A stretch of DNA of 38,756 bases from Mycolicibacterium sp. (GTDB lineage Bacteria; Actinomycetota; Actinomycetes; Mycobacteriales; Mycobacteriaceae), in contig DAOUYK010000002.1 of NCBI GenBank assembly GCA_030666145.1, positions 1 to 38,756 of the forward strand. Reading direction: 5' to 3'. The notes under the pieces are model-generated. The model had not been told where the DNA came from, ran no database searches, and worked only from the letters and a program-made list of their open reading frames with translations. Made by a program: the position numbers and the translations under genes. This document shows positions 1 to 10,171 of the stretch, piece after piece (positions within the stretch are counted from its first letter, which is position 1; every line of letters starts with the position of its first letter).

Positions 1-1141
<1,141 letters not shown>

Positions 1142-1303
1142 GTTTCTCCCGTGCGCTTCACGACCGCAGACCCTAATCGGACACATCACAGCGTTCTCGC
1201 TCGACCGGCAGTATCGCCATGACCTGCGGCGGGCTGACCATCGGCCTGATCACGATGCTTGTGCCGAGGCCGTCCCCACTAGCACCTTCTCACCATGGTG
1301 CGA

Positions 1304-1309
1304 TAGTCT
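1304..1309 (+). promoter_or_regulatory. -10 element of the met operon promoter
   Basis: TAGTCT fits the mycobacterial TANNNT -10 consensus. It is followed by seven bases and then the GG that opens the SAM-IV aptamer at 1317, so the predicted transcript would begin exactly at the riboswitch 5' end. The upstream spacer contains a perfect 10-bp palindrome, CACCATGGTG, at 1291-1300. No convincing -35 hexamer is seen. Confidence 0.65.
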
Positions 1310-1316
1310 TCGGCTC

Positions 1317-1435
1317 GGTCATGAGTGCCAGCGTCAAGCCCCGGCTCGCTGGCCGGCAACCCTCCAACCGCGGTGGGGTGCCCCGGGTGATGACCAGGTT
1401 GAGCAGCCACGCACGGCTGCAAGGCAAGCGCGGGT
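1317..1435 (+). ncRNA. SAM-IV riboswitch (S-adenosylmethionine aptamer)
   Basis: The 119-nt segment has the sequence and order of elements known for the mycobacterial SAM-IV class. A P1-type helix forms between GGTCAT (1317-1322) and ATGACC (1390-1395). Inside it lie the GAGTGCCAGCGTCAAGCCCC and GGCCGGCAACCCTCCAACCG segments shared with other SAM riboswitch cores. A following hairpin and the GGCAAGCGCGGGTC tail build the pseudoknotted outer domain that distinguishes SAM-IV. The location, upstream of metC and metX, matches the known SAM-IV context in Mycobacterium. Binding of SAM is expected to reduce expression of the downstream genes. No strong intrinsic terminator follows, so translational or uORF-mediated control is more likely than transcription termination. 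Confidence 0.93.
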
Positions 1436-1451
1436 CCGCTGTGAAACGGGC

Positions 1452-1468
1452 CCCCTGAAGAGACGGGG
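1452..1468 (+). promoter_or_regulatory. Possible expression-platform hairpin over the uORF ribosome site
   Basis: CCCC at 1452-1455 can pair with GGGG at 1465-1468 across a nine-base loop. The GGGG strand is the Shine-Dalgarno-like GGGGA in front of the small ORF at 1476. Pairing would hide that site, so this is a plausible switch element just downstream of the SAM-IV aptamer. It is only a 4-bp stem, and competing pairings with GGGCCC at 1448-1453 exist; this is inference from complementarity alone. Confidence 0.35.
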
Positions 1469-1475
1469 AAACCTG

Positions 1476-1535
1476 ATGACGAGTTCAGCCGTGACAGTTG
1501 CCGGTCACAAGTCGTGTATTTCTGCGTGTTTCTGA
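1476..1535 (+). CDS. 19-codon leader ORF between SAM-IV riboswitch and metC
   Basis: ATG at 1476 opens a short frame, MTSSAVTVAGHKSCISACF, ending at TGA 1533-1535, 36 bp before metC. GGGGA at 1465-1469 sits six bases upstream as a possible ribosome site. Two of the last six codons encode cysteine. Translation of this ORF could link metC expression to ribosome progress; cysteine-responsive leader ORFs are known in mycobacteria, although those carry runs of Cys codons. No homologue is recognised and translation is unproven. It might simply be a chance frame in the untranslated leader. Confidence 0.4.
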   Translation: MTSSAVTVAGHKSCISACF

Positions 1536-1571
1536 CCTACCGCCAGAAGCCTTTCATGAGGAGAACATCAC

Positions 1572-2933
1572 ATGGGCACCGATACCGAGTCCGACGCCGC
1601 TACGTGGGCGTTCGAGACCAAGCAGATACACGCCGGGCAGGCGCCCGACACCGCCACCAACGCCCGCGCCCTGCCTATCTACCAGACCACCAGCTATACG
1701 TTCGACAGCACCGACCATGCCGCAGCGCTGTTCGGCCTTGCCGAGCCGGGCAACATCTACACCCGCATCATGAACCCGACTCAGGATGTCGTAGAGCAGC
1801 GCATCGCCGCGTTGGAAGGCGGTGTCGCAGCGCTGTTGCTGTCCTCCAGGCAGGCGGCGGAGACTTTCGCGATCCTGAACCTCGCCGGGGTGGGCGACCA
1901 CATCGTGTCCAGCCCGAGACTGTACGGCGGCACCTACAACTTGTTCCACTATTCGCTGCCCAAGCTCGGTATCGAGGTGAGCTTCGTGGAGGACCCCGAT
2001 GACCTGGAGTCATGGCGGAGCGCTGCGCAGGCGAACACCAAGGCATTCTTCGCCGAGACCATTTCCAACCCCCAAATAGACATTCTGGATATCCCCGCGG
2101 TCGCGTCCGTGGCGCACGAGAACGGTGTGCCGCTGATCGTCGACAACACCATCGCGACGCCCTACCTGATCCAGCCGATTTCGCACGGCGCCGACATCGT
2201 CGTGCACTCGGCGACGAAGTATCTCGGCGGGCACGGCACCGCGATCGCGGGCGTCATAGTCGACAGCGGCAACTTCGACTGGACCAACGGACGCTTCCCC
2301 GGCTTCACCACCCCTGACCCGAGCTACCACGGCGTGGTGTTCGCCGAACTCGGCCCGCCCGCCTACGCACTCAAAGCCCGCGTGCAGCTGCTGCGGGACC
2401 TCGGCTCGGCTGTGGCCCCCTTCAACGCATTCCTCATCGCCCAGGGTCTGGAGACGCTGAGCTTGCGGGTCGAGCGGCATGTGTCCAACGCGCAGAAGGT
2501 CGCCGAATACCTCACCGGACGTGACGAGGTGATCTCAGTGAACTACGCGGGCCTGGTCACCTCGCCGTGGTATGAGCTGGGGAAACAGCTGGCTCCCAAG
2601 GGAACCGGCGCGGTGATGGCGTTCGAACTGGCCGGCGGCCTTGAGGCGGGCACGTCGTTTGTGAATGCACTGCAGCTACATAGCCACGTCGCCAACATCG
2701 GCGATGTGCGGTCCCTGGTGATCCACCCGGCGTCCACGACGCACGCCCAGCTGTCCCCTGGGGAACAGCTTGCCTCCGGGGTGACACCGGGCCTGGTCCG
2801 GCTGGCGGTCGGCATCGAGGGGATCGACGACATCCTCGCCGACCTCGATCGAGGATTCGCCGCGGCTGCCGCTCTTCCAGGGCCGTCGGGTATCCACGGC
2901 AAAACCGATCCGCCCACTTTGGCCTCAGACTGA
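1572..2933 (+). CDS. metC: O-acetylhomoserine sulfhydrylase (MetC/MetY family)
   Basis: PLP-dependent Cys/Met metabolism enzyme of 453 residues that joins O-acetylhomoserine and sulfide to make homocysteine, the last carbon-skeleton step before methionine. Seen in the sequence: the [10 protein letters not shown] start typical of the sulfhydrylase branch, the [20 protein letters not shown] substrate/PLP region, [13 protein letters not shown], and the PLP-binding Lys216 in [10 protein letters not shown]. The [12 protein letters not shown]-terminal motif is also present. AGGAG seven bases before ATG 1572 supports the start. It is controlled by the upstream SAM-IV riboswitch and is followed after 10 bp by metX, which makes its substrate. 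The mycobacterial literature calls this gene metC; biochemically it belongs to the MetY group, not to cystathionine beta-lyases. Confidence 0.95.
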   Translation: MGTDTESDAATWAFETKQIHAGQAPDTATNARALPIYQTTSYTFDSTDHAAALFGLAEPGNIYTRIMNPTQDVVEQRIAALEGGVAALLLSSRQAAETFAILNLAGVGDHIVSSPRLYGGTYNLFHYSLPKLGIEVSFVEDPDDLESWRSAAQANTKAFFAETISNPQIDILDIPAVASVAHENGVPLIVDNTIATPYLIQPISHGADIVVHSATKYLGGHGTAIAGVIVDSGNFDWTNGRFPGFTTPDPSYHGVVFAELGPPAYALKARVQLLRDLGSAVAPFNAFLIAQGLETLSLRVERHVSNAQKVAEYLTGRDEVISVNYAGLVTSPWYELGKQLAPKGTGAVMAFELAGGLEAGTSFVNALQLHSHVANIGDVRSLVIHPASTTHAQLSPGEQLASGVTPGLVRLAVGIEGIDDILADLDRGFAAAAALPGPSGIHGKTDPPTLASD

Positions 2934-2943
2934 GGATTGTCAC

Positions 2944-4077
2944 GTGACAATCATCGGTGTGAGGACCCCGGACCAGCGCGCGACCCTCCCCCCCGAGGGT
3001 GAGGTCGCAGTCGTTGACATCGGCGCACTGCGGCTGGAGAACGGCCAGGTTGTCGACGACGTGTCGATCGCGGTACAGCGATGGGGGGAACTCTCGCCCG
3101 AGCGCGACAATGTGGTGGTCGTGCTGCACGCGCTGACCGGTGACTCCCATATCACCGGGCCCGCCGGAGCGGGGCACCCGACGCCGGGCTGGTGGGACGG
3201 CGTCGCTGGTCCTGGCGCGCCGATCGATACCGATCGTTGGTGCGCGATCTCGACCAATGTCTTGGGTGGGTGCCGGGGGTCGACTGGGCCGAGCTCGCCG
3301 GCTCCGGACGGAAACCCTTGGGGCTCAAGGTTTCCCAGGATATCAATACGCGACCAGGTAGCCGCCGATGTGGCCGCGCTGGCTGAACTGGACATCGGCG
3401 ATGTCGCCGCGGTGATCGGCGGATCGATGGGCGGAGCACGAGCCCTGGAGTGGATGGTGGCGCATCCCGGCAAAGTTCGTGCGGGGCTGGTGCTTGCTGT
3501 CGGAGCACGTGCCACCGCCGACCAGATCGGAGCGCAGAGTAGCCAGGTGGCAGCGATCACGTCCGACCCGAACTGGTGCGGGGGCGACTATTACGGCACC
3601 GGACGCTCCCCCGACGTCGGCGTACAGATCGCGCGCAGCTTCGCGCACCTGACCTATCGGGGCGAGAAGGAGTTAGACAATCGGTTCGGCAACGACCCGC
3701 AGGGCGACGAGGACCCCGCAACCGGCGGTCGTTATTCCGTACAGAGCTACCTGCAGCATCAGGGCCGAAAGCTCCTCGCACGCTTCGACGCCGGCACCTA
3801 CGTCGCGCTCACCGACGCGTTGTCTAGCCACGACGTCGGACGCAACCGGGGCGGCGTCGAGGCCGCGCTGCGCAGCTGTTCGGTACCCGCTGTGGTTGGC
3901 GGCATCTCCTCGGATCGCCTATACCCGCTGCGGCTGCAGGAGGAGCTGGCCCACCTGCTGCCGGGCTGCGAGGGGCTCGATGTCGTCGACTCTGGGTGCG
4001 GTCACGACGGCTTCCTGCTGGAAACTGATGCGGTCGGCACGCTGATCCGCCGGACGCTGGAGCTGGCAGCGCGGTGA
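2944..4077 (+). CDS. metX: Homoserine O-acetyltransferase
   Basis: Alpha/beta-hydrolase-fold enzyme (377 residues) that transfers acetyl from acetyl-CoA to homoserine, committing aspartate-derived carbon to methionine. The nucleophile elbow is GGSMGG with Ser161; Asp324 in SSDRLYP and His354 in GCGHDGF complete the triad. The conserved HALTGDSH and [15 protein letters not shown] segments, which shape the oxyanion hole and substrate pocket, are present. Start is GTG 2944, with AGGA overlapping the metC stop seven bases upstream. It forms an operon with metC and overlaps the next gene by 4 bp (GTGA at 4074-4077). M. tuberculosis literature also uses metA for this gene. Confidence 0.95.
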   Translation: MTIIGVRTPDQRATLPPEGEVAVVDIGALRLENGQVVDDVSIAVQRWGELSPERDNVVVVLHALTGDSHITGPAGAGHPTPGWWDGVAGPGAPIDTDRWCAISTNVLGGCRGSTGPSSPAPDGNPWGSRFPRISIRDQVAADVAALAELDIGDVAAVIGGSMGGARALEWMVAHPGKVRAGLVLAVGARATADQIGAQSSQVAAITSDPNWCGGDYYGTGRSPDVGVQIARSFAHLTYRGEKELDNRFGNDPQGDEDPATGGRYSVQSYLQHQGRKLLARFDAGTYVALTDALSSHDVGRNRGGVEAALRSCSVPAVVGGISSDRLYPLRLQEELAHLLPGCEGLDVVDSGCGHDGFLLETDAVGTLIRRTLELAAR

Positions 4078-4826
4078 CCGGCTCACCCGAACAGCGTTCG
4101 CTGTCGTTCGGTGCCGAAGCCGCGGCCTACGAGCGCGGGCGCCCGTCCTACCCTCCAGAGGCGATCAACTGGTTGCTGCCTGACTTGCTGCCCGACGGAG
4201 GCCACCGCCCCCTTGAAGTCCTCGACCTCGGCGCCGGCACCGGCAAACTGACGACGCGGCTGGTCGAGCGCGGCCTCAACGTCATCGCTGTCGACCCGAT
4301 CCCCGAGATGCTCGAACTGCTGTGCACCTCACTGCCCGACACCCCGGCGCTGCTAGGTAGTGCCGAAGAGATCCCGCTGCCCGACGACAGCGTCGACGCG
4401 GTGCTGGTGGCCCAGGCATGGCACTGGTTCGACCCGGAGCGGGCGATCAGGGATGTGGCCCGCGTATTGCGGCCTGGTGGTCGGCTTGGTCTGGTGTGGA
4501 ACAACCGCGACGAACGGCTGGGCTGGGTGAAAGATTTGGGCCGCATCATCAGCCACGAGATCGACCCGTTCAGTCAATCGGCGGATCTGCCCGCCCCGTT
4601 CAGCGACGTCGAGCGCGAACAGGTCGAGTGGACCAGCTACCTAACGCCGCAGGCGTTGATCGACCTGGTGGCCTCGCGCAGCTACTGCATCACCTCCCCG
4701 GAGCAGGTGCGGGCCCGCACACTGGATCGCGTTCGGGAACTGCTGGCCGGCCATCCTGCCCTGGCCAACGTCAGCGGGCTGGCACTGCCCTACGTCACTG
4801 TCTGCATCCGAGCCACATTCGCCTAA
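4074..4826 (+). CDS. SAM-dependent class I methyltransferase (Rv3342-like)
   Basis: A 250-residue Rossmann-fold methyltransferase. Motif I is [12 protein letters not shown], followed by [11 protein letters not shown] (acidic loop for the SAM ribose), a [19 protein letters not shown] motif IV region and [16 protein letters not shown] (motif V/VI). The WHWFD signature is typical of the ubiquinone/menaquinone-like Methyltransf_11 group, but the substrate cannot be read from the sequence. Its GTG start at 4074 overlaps the metX stop in a GTGA, implying translational coupling. The same gene follows metX in M. tuberculosis, as I recall, so its link to the methionine/SAM operon is conserved. It would consume the SAM whose level the upstream riboswitch senses. 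Confidence 0.85.
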   Translation: MTGSPEQRSLSFGAEAAAYERGRPSYPPEAINWLLPDLLPDGGHRPLEVLDLGAGTGKLTTRLVERGLNVIAVDPIPEMLELLCTSLPDTPALLGSAEEIPLPDDSVDAVLVAQAWHWFDPERAIRDVARVLRPGGRLGLVWNNRDERLGWVKDLGRIISHEIDPFSQSADLPAPFSDVEREQVEWTSYLTPQALIDLVASRSYCITSPEQVRARTLDRVRELLAGHPALANVSGLALPYVTVCIRATFA

Positions 4827-4926
4827 TTCCCGCGAACGCCCAACGCCGGTAGTGCCGTCTCCGGCTCAACTACAGCCGATGCACGATCGGCGCGTCAAAG
4901 CAATGGGGGTCATCAAGGCACTGGGG

Positions 4927-5220
4927 TCAGCTGGTGCCGAGCGGATCGATGGTCCACGCGATGTAGAACACTGCCGCGCTGACCGCTCCCGTGGTGAGGA
5001 CGTCGAACGTCCGGGTACGCACCATGAGCAAGCCTGCCCGATCGTCGGTGAGAGTCAACCGAAGTGCCGCCGCCACACCGACGCCAATCGCCATCACCAG
5101 CGCTCCGCGGCGCCAATAGCCGGTGGCCACCAACGCGAAGGCCGCCACCAGAAACAGGCCGACCAGCATGATCGGCCATTGCACAGCGAACACCTTGTGG
5201 GCGAATTCCTTGACGGTCAC
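4927..5220 (-). CDS. Small integral membrane protein, DUF3017 type
   Basis: A 97-residue hydrophobic protein with about three membrane segments: [20 protein letters not shown] (residues ~15-34), [17 protein letters not shown] (~39-55) and [18 protein letters not shown] (~75-91). Length, composition and position directly after folD match the DUF3017 family found next to folD across actinobacteria. The GTG start at 5220 overlaps the folD stop in a GTGA, so the two genes are translationally coupled. No enzymatic motif is seen and no function is known to me. The 100 bp between its stop and the convergent methyltransferase stop at 4826 contain no clear terminator hairpin. Confidence 0.82.
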   Translation of the reverse strand: MTVKEFAHKVFAVQWPIMLVGLFLVAAFALVATGYWRRGALVMAIGVGVAAALRLTLTDDRAGLLMVRTRTFDVLTTGAVSAAVFYIAWTIDPLGTS

Positions 5221-6083
5221 GGGGACGCGACGGCCTCGGCACGCTCGACCACGTTGGTCAACAGGAACGCCCGGGTCAGGGGGCCCACACCGCCGGGATT
5301 CGGAGAAACGTGGCCGACCACCTCCCAGACACCGGGGTGTACGTCACCGACGAGCTTGCCGGCGTCGTCGCGGCTGACACCGACGTCCACAACGGCGGCG
5401 CCCGGCCGGACCATTTCGGGGGTCACCATGTGCGGCATCCCGGCGGCGGCGATGATGACATCGGCTTCGGCGGTGATCTGGGGAAGGTGGCGGGTCCCGG
5501 TGTGGCACAGCGTGACCGTGGCGTTCTCCGAGCGGCGGGTGAGTAGCAGACCGAGCGGGCGGCCGACGGTTATGCCGCGCCCGATGACGACGACGTGTGC
5601 GCCGGCGATCTCGACCTGGTAGCGCCGCAGCAAGTGCACGATGCCCCGAGGGGTGCACGGCAGCGGAGCCGGCCCGTTGAGCACCAATCGCCCCAGGTTC
5701 ATCGGGTGCAACCCGTCAGCGTCCTTATCCGGATCCACGCGCTCAAGTGCGGCATTCTCGTTCAGCTGCTTGGGCAATGGCAGCTGCACGATGTAGCCGG
5801 TGCATCCGGGGTTGGCGTTGAGCTCGTCGAGCACCTCGTTGAGAGCGGCCTGGCTGATGTCGGCGGGCAAATCGTGGCGGATCGAGTTGATGCCCACTTT
5901 GGCGCAGTCGGAGTGCTTACCGCGCACGTAGGCCTGTGAGCCGGGGTCGTCTCCCACCAACACGGTGCCGAGACCGGGAGTTCGCCCGTGCGCGGTCAGC
6001 ACCTCGACACGCTTGGCGAGGTCGACGAAGATTTCGTCGCGCGTTGCTTTGCCGTCCAAAGTGATCGCACCCACAGCGGTCAT
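5217..6083 (-). CDS. folD: Methylenetetrahydrofolate dehydrogenase / cyclohydrolase
   Basis: Bifunctional one-carbon enzyme (288 residues) that interconverts 5,10-methylene-THF, 5,10-methenyl-THF and 10-formyl-THF with NADP(H). The catalytic Tyr52 and Lys56 lie in SQAYVRGK; the folate-site motif [10 protein letters not shown], the [13 protein letters not shown] segment, the dinucleotide motif [12 protein letters not shown] and the terminal [13 protein letters not shown] are all present. The frame is open upstream to 6146, but ATG 6083 is preferred because homologous proteins begin close to [14 protein letters not shown] and an earlier start would overlap the divergent gene at 6132. No good ribosome site is visible. 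The alternative GTG at 6074 is possible. Confidence 0.95.
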   Translation of the reverse strand: MTAVGAITLDGKATRDEIFVDLAKRVEVLTAHGRTPGLGTVLVGDDPGSQAYVRGKHSDCAKVGINSIRHDLPADISQAALNEVLDELNANPGCTGYIVQLPLPKQLNENAALERVDPDKDADGLHPMNLGRLVLNGPAPLPCTPRGIVHLLRRYQVEIAGAHVVVIGRGITVGRPLGLLLTRRSENATVTLCHTGTRHLPQITAEADVIIAAAGMPHMVTPEMVRPGAAVVDVGVSRDDAGKLVGDVHPGVWEVVGHVSPNPGGVGPLTRAFLLTNVVERAEAVASP

Positions 6084-6131
6084 TCTGTCAGGCGGTGTGA
6101 TTTCGACGACGGCGTGGCAAGCTTCGTTGAC

Positions 6132-7331
6132 ATGACAGCCCTCCATGATGTGTTCACCCCAGCCAAGCTAGGGCCGCTGACGTTGCGCAACCGCATCATC
6201 AAAGCCGCGACATTCGAGGGGGCCACGCCGGAGGCGCTGGTTACCGAAGATCTGATCACCTACCACCGGCTGCCGGCGACCGGCGGGGTCGGCATGACCA
6301 CTGTCGCCTATCTGGCCGTCTCGCCTGGCGGGCGCACCGAGGGCAAGCAGATCTACTGGCGTCCCGAGGCGATGCCGGGGTTGCGCCGGCTAACCGATGC
6401 GATCCACACCGAGGGTACGGCGATCAGCGCGCAGATCGGGCACGCCGGCCCGGTAGCCAACGCGCGATCCAACAAGGCCAAGGCCCACGCACCGGTGCGG
6501 TTCTTCAACCCGCTAGCAATGCGCTTCGCCAAGAAAGCCACCCGCGAGGACATCGACGACATCGTCGAGGCCCACGCCAACGCCGCGCGCTGCGCCATCG
6601 ACGCCGGCTTCGACGCCGTCGAGATCCATCTGGGCCACAATTACTTCGCGAGTTCGTTCCTATCGCCGCTGATCAACCGTCGCCACGACGAGTTCGGCGG
6701 GTCACTGGCCAACCGCGCCAAAGTCGCAAGGGAAACGGTCCTGGCGGTGCGCCGGGCGGTGGACAAGGCGGGCACACCGATCGCGGTGACAGCCAAGCTC
6801 AACATGACCGACGGCATTCGCAGCGGCATCTCCACCGAGGAGGCGCTGCAAACCACGAAATGGCTTGAGTCCGACGGCGGGCTGGACGCGATCGAGCTCA
6901 CCGCTGGCAGCTCACTGGTCAACCCGATGTACCTGTTCCGCGGCGATGTACCGATCAAGGAGTTCGCAGGGGCCTTCAAACCGCCGCTGCGGTGGGGTAT
7001 GCGGATGACGGGCAAGAAGTTCCTACGCGAATACCCCTACCACGAGGCCTATCTGCTGCGCGATGCGAAGCTCTTCCGCGCCGAGCTGTCACTGCCGCTC
7101 ATCCTGCTCGGCGGTATCACCAACCGCGACACGATGGACCTGGCAATGGCCGAGGGCTTTGACTTCGTCGCGATGGGTCGCGCGCTGCTCGCCGAGCCCG
7201 ATCTGATCAACCGGATTCAGGCAGACGGTCCCGACCATTCGGTGCGGTCGGTATGCAACCACTGCAATCAGTGCATGGCCACCATCTACGAAGGCACTCG
7301 CTGTGTCGTCACCGGATCGCCAGTCAGCTAG
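6132..7331 (+). CDS. NADH:flavin oxidoreductase, old yellow enzyme family (Rv3359-like)
   Basis: A 399-residue TIM-barrel FMN enzyme. It begins with [23 protein letters not shown], the FMN-binding first strand, and contains AQIGHAGP, the [20 protein letters not shown] active-site region with its His pair, [20 protein letters not shown], and the late phosphate-binding [30 protein letters not shown]. The C-terminus carries a four-cysteine cluster (Cys375, 378, 381, 391) resembling the iron-sulfur motif of 2,4-dienoyl-CoA reductases but with different spacing, and without the extra C-terminal domains of that group. The start ATG at 6132 lies 48 bp from the divergent folD start. Substrate unknown: likely an enoyl or enone compound. 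Confidence 0.88.
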   Translation: MTALHDVFTPAKLGPLTLRNRIIKAATFEGATPEALVTEDLITYHRLPATGGVGMTTVAYLAVSPGGRTEGKQIYWRPEAMPGLRRLTDAIHTEGTAISAQIGHAGPVANARSNKAKAHAPVRFFNPLAMRFAKKATREDIDDIVEAHANAARCAIDAGFDAVEIHLGHNYFASSFLSPLINRRHDEFGGSLANRAKVARETVLAVRRAVDKAGTPIAVTAKLNMTDGIRSGISTEEALQTTKWLESDGGLDAIELTAGSSLVNPMYLFRGDVPIKEFAGAFKPPLRWGMRMTGKKFLREYPYHEAYLLRDAKLFRAELSLPLILLGGITNRDTMDLAMAEGFDFVAMGRALLAEPDLINRIQADGPDHSVRSVCNHCNQCMATIYEGTRCVVTGSPVS

Positions 7332-7435
7332 GGGGCGATGCGAGCACGCTCACAGGGCGCGACGTTGCCGTCGGCGCTGGCCAGAAGGATCACCGACACC
7401 ATCAGGTGGCAGAGCCCGACCTGAGAGCCAACCGA

Positions 7436-7441
7436 TAGAGT
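7436..7441 (+). promoter_or_regulatory. -10 element, probable leaderless promoter of the FHA-ABC gene
   Basis: TAGAGT matches TANNNT and is followed by eight bases and then ATG 7450. With initiation seven or eight bases after the hexamer, the transcript would have zero or one leader base. No ribosome site is present before the ATG, which agrees with leaderless expression. Confidence 0.5.
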
Positions 7442-7449
7442 TGGTCCCG

Positions 7450-10107
7450 ATGAGCCGACCAGCATCCCCTGCTCTGACCGTTCGGTACGACGGATCCCCA
7501 CGCACTTTCGCCGCTGGCAGCGACGTCGTCGTCGGCCGAGATCTGCGCGCCGACGTCCGCATTGCGCACCCGTTGATCTCCCGGGCCCACCTCGTGCTGC
7601 GGTTCGAGCAGGGCCGGTGGATCGCCATCGACAACGGCAGCCTCAACGGGATGTTCATCAATGGACGCCGGGTGCCGGCAGCCGATGTCACCGACGGCCA
7701 GCAGATTCACCTTGGCAACCCAGACGGGCCGCTACTCACATTCGAGGTCGGACGTCCTCAGGGGTTGGCGGGTTCCCCGCCACCGACCGCGCCGGTCCAA
7801 GGTCTGGACCGCCCCAGCGCGACCTGGCCCAGCGAGCCACCGCCACCCACGGGGCAGCCTCCCCATCCTGAGCAGTATCCGAGCGGACCCGGTCCTCGCC
7901 CCACCGGACCAGGTCCTCGCCCCACCGGACCAGGTCCTCGCCCCACCGGACCAGGTCCTCGCCCGACTGGCCCAGGCCTTCACCCGCCCGGTCCAGGTCC
8001 TCGCCCGACTGGCGGGCAGCCGCCGGCGCCGGCACCTGTGCCCATCTCGTCGCCGGAACTGGAGTCCGTCACGGTGATGGGACCAGCCGCAGCCCCGAGG
8101 TCGGGTGACGGCAACATCGCGACCAGCATGCTGAAGATCCTTCGGCCAGGCCGCCCGGCAGACGTGCCGGCGGGTTCGGTCAAGATCGGCCGTGCGGGCG
8201 ACAACGAAATCGTCATCCCAGACGTGCTGGCCTCACGTCACCACGCCACCCTGGTCGCGACGCCTTCGGGCACCGAGATTCGCGACAACGGCAGCATCAA
8301 CGGCACCTTCGTCAATGGCACTCGCATCGACTCGGCGATGCTCACCGACGGTGACACCGTCACCATCGGCAACGTCGACCTCATCTTCGGCAATGGCACG
8401 CTGATACGTCGCACCCAGGCCGCCGCTGACAGTGCAGTCGGCGGCCTCGACGTCCACGGCGTCTCCTGGACGATCGAGGGAAACAAGACGCTGCTAGACA
8501 ACATCTCGATGTCAGCGCGGCCAGGGACACTGACCGCCATGATCGGCCCCTCGGGCGCCGGCAAGTCCACATTCGCCCGACTGGTCGCCGGCTACACCCA
8601 TCCGACGACGGGCCAGGTGTCATTCGAGGGCCACGACGTTCACAGTGAATACGCCTCGCTGCGCTCCCGAATCGGGATGGTGCCCCAGGACGACGTGGTG
8701 CATGGCCAGCTCACGGTAAGGCAGGCGTTGATGTACGCCGCCGAGCTCCGACTGCCTCCCGACACCAACCAGACCGACCGTGATCAGGTCGTAAACGAGG
8801 TGCTCCAGGAGCTCGAGATGACCGAGCACCTAGACACCCGCGTTGACAAGCTCTCCGGCGGGCAGCGCAAGCGCGCCTCAGTCGCGCTCGAGCTGCTGAC
8901 CGGCCCATCGCTGCTCATCCTCGATGAGCCGACCTCAGGCCTGGACCCCGCCCTGGATCGCCAGGTGATGGCCATGTTGCGCCAGCTTGCCGACGCGGGC
9001 CGAGTGGTGCTCGTCGTAACCCACTCGCTGACCTACCTCGACGTGTGCGACCAGGTGCTGCTGCTGGCCCCTGGCGGAAAGACCGCGTTCTACGGCCCAC
9101 CCAGCGAGGTCGGCCCCTCAATGGGCACGACCAACTGGGCCGACATCTTCTCCCGTGTCGCCGGCGACCCAGACGGCGCGGCGCAACGTTTCCTCGCCCA
9201 GCACGGTCCTCCCCCGCCGCAGCCGCCCGCCCTTAGTCCCACAGACCTGGGCAATCCAACCCGGACCAGCACCCGAAGGCAGTTGTCCACCATCGCGCGA
9301 CGCCAGATCCGGCTGGTGATCTCCGACCGCGGATACTTCGCGTTCCTGATGATGTTGCCGTTCATCATGGGCGTGTTGTCGCTGTCGGTGCCCGGCGACG
9401 TCGGGTTCGGCGTTCCCGTTCCCGCCGAGCAAGGTGGTGAGGCGCCCAATGAGCCGGGGCAGATCCTGGTGATGCTCAATGTTGGCGCTATCTTCATGGG
9501 CACTGCCCTGACCATCCGCGCCCTGATCGGCGAGCGGGCTATCTTCCGACGCGAGCAGGCAGTCGGCCTGTCCACTTCGGCGTACCTCATGGCGAAAGTC
9601 ATGGTGTTCACCGGATTCGCCATCGTGCAGGCTGCGATCGTCACGTCTATCGCGATCGTGGGCAAGGGTTGGGGTCCCGGCGCAGTCGACAGCGGTGCGG
9701 TAATCAGCAACCGCAGCCTGGAATTGTTCGTCGACATCGCGGCGACGTGTGTGGCTGCGGCCATGGTCGGCCTGGCCCTTTCGGCTCTCGCCAGGTCGAG
9801 CGAGCAGATCATGCCGCTGCTGGTGGTCGCGATCATGAGCCAGCTGGTGTTCTCCGGCGGCATGATCCCGGTAACCGGCCGCATCGTCCTGGACCAGATG
9901 TCCTGGGCGACGCCGGCCCGCTGGGGCTTCGCCTCCTCGGCGTCGACCATCGACCTGATCCGGTTGGTGCCGGGTCCGTTGACCCCGAAGGACCGACACT
10001 GGGAGCACACCTCGGGTGCGTGGATGTTCGACATGGCGATGCTGGCGGCGATCAGTGTCTTCTACGTCGTTTTTGTACGCTGGCGGATCAGGCTCAAGGC
10101 TGGCTGA
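7450..10107 (+). CDS. ABC exporter with two FHA domains (Rv1747-like)
   Basis: An 885-residue half-transporter in one chain. FHA domain 1 spans about residues 20-95 (VGRDLRADVRIAHPLISRAH, then SLNGMFING). A proline/glycine-rich linker with six heptad repeats follows (148-189), then FHA domain 2 (~225-315, IGRAGDNEIVIPDVLASRHH, SINGTFVNG). The ATPase is at ~335-560, with Walker A GPSGAGKST (366-374), signature LSGGQ (468-472) and Walker B Asp492-Glu493. The membrane domain with about six segments is at ~620-885 and is of the ABC2/ABCG type. FHA domains bind phosphothreonine; in M. tuberculosis Rv1747 they are targets of kinase PknF. No kinase gene is adjacent here. Substrate unknown, possibly a cell-envelope lipid. 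The longer frame from 7303 is rejected in favour of ATG 7450. Confidence 0.9.
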   Translation: MSRPASPALTVRYDGSPRTFAAGSDVVVGRDLRADVRIAHPLISRAHLVLRFEQGRWIAIDNGSLNGMFINGRRVPAADVTDGQQIHLGNPDGPLLTFEVGRPQGLAGSPPPTAPVQGLDRPSATWPSEPPPPTGQPPHPEQYPSGPGPRPTGPGPRPTGPGPRPTGPGPRPTGPGLHPPGPGPRPTGGQPPAPAPVPISSPELESVTVMGPAAAPRSGDGNIATSMLKILRPGRPADVPAGSVKIGRAGDNEIVIPDVLASRHHATLVATPSGTEIRDNGSINGTFVNGTRIDSAMLTDGDTVTIGNVDLIFGNGTLIRRTQAAADSAVGGLDVHGVSWTIEGNKTLLDNISMSARPGTLTAMIGPSGAGKSTFARLVAGYTHPTTGQVSFEGHDVHSEYASLRSRIGMVPQDDVVHGQLTVRQALMYAAELRLPPDTNQTDRDQVVNEVLQELEMTEHLDTRVDKLSGGQRKRASVALELLTGPSLLILDEPTSGLDPALDRQVMAMLRQLADAGRVVLVVTHSLTYLDVCDQVLLLAPGGKTAFYGPPSEVGPSMGTTNWADIFSRVAGDPDGAAQRFLAQHGPPPPQPPALSPTDLGNPTRTSTRRQLSTIARRQIRLVISDRGYFAFLMMLPFIMGVLSLSVPGDVGFGVPVPAEQGGEAPNEPGQILVMLNVGAIFMGTALTIRALIGERAIFRREQAVGLSTSAYLMAKVMVFTGFAIVQAAIVTSIAIVGKGWGPGAVDSGAVISNRSLELFVDIAATCVAAAMVGLALSALARSSEQIMPLLVVAIMSQLVFSGGMIPVTGRIVLDQMSWATPARWGFASSASTIDLIRLVPGPLTPKDRHWEHTSGAWMFDMAMLAAISVFYVVFVRWRIRLKAG
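7891..8016 (+). repeat. Six 21-bp tandem repeats encoding a proline-rich linker
   Basis: Units of 21 bp begin at 7891, 7912, 7933, 7954, 7975 and 7996. The first three are near-identical (GGTCCTCGCCCCACCGGACC core) and the later ones drift. They encode GPGPRPT-like heptads between the two FHA domains. High identity among the first copies suggests recent slippage and likely length variation between strains. Confidence 0.93.
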
Positions 10108-10171
10108 GGAGGAACGAGCCAGCGAGAAGTCGACCCGGGAAGGGAATCAGCGGCTCTGGGGCCGAGAAACC

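Noticed and set aside
1436-1475. Intrinsic terminator after the SAM-IV riboswitch
   Set aside because: Only a 4-bp GC stem is possible and no T-tract follows, so a transcription-termination mechanism is not supported.
4852-5622. Plus-strand frame of 256 codons opposite folD and the DUF3017 gene
   Set aside because: Antisense shadow: the composition is Arg/Thr/Ser-rich with no family motifs, and the opposite strand carries two clear genes.
7303-7449. N-terminal extension of the FHA-ABC gene from 7303
   Set aside because: It overlaps the oxidoreductase gene, is arginine-rich and lies upstream of a well-placed -10 box.
7891-8016. CRISPR array
   Set aside because: The units abut without spacers and translate in frame as heptads; they are coding tandem repeats.
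9090-10034. Long minus-strand frames opposite the ABC exporter
   Set aside because: They mirror the codon pattern of the real gene, show no recognisable domain, and lie across its membrane domain.
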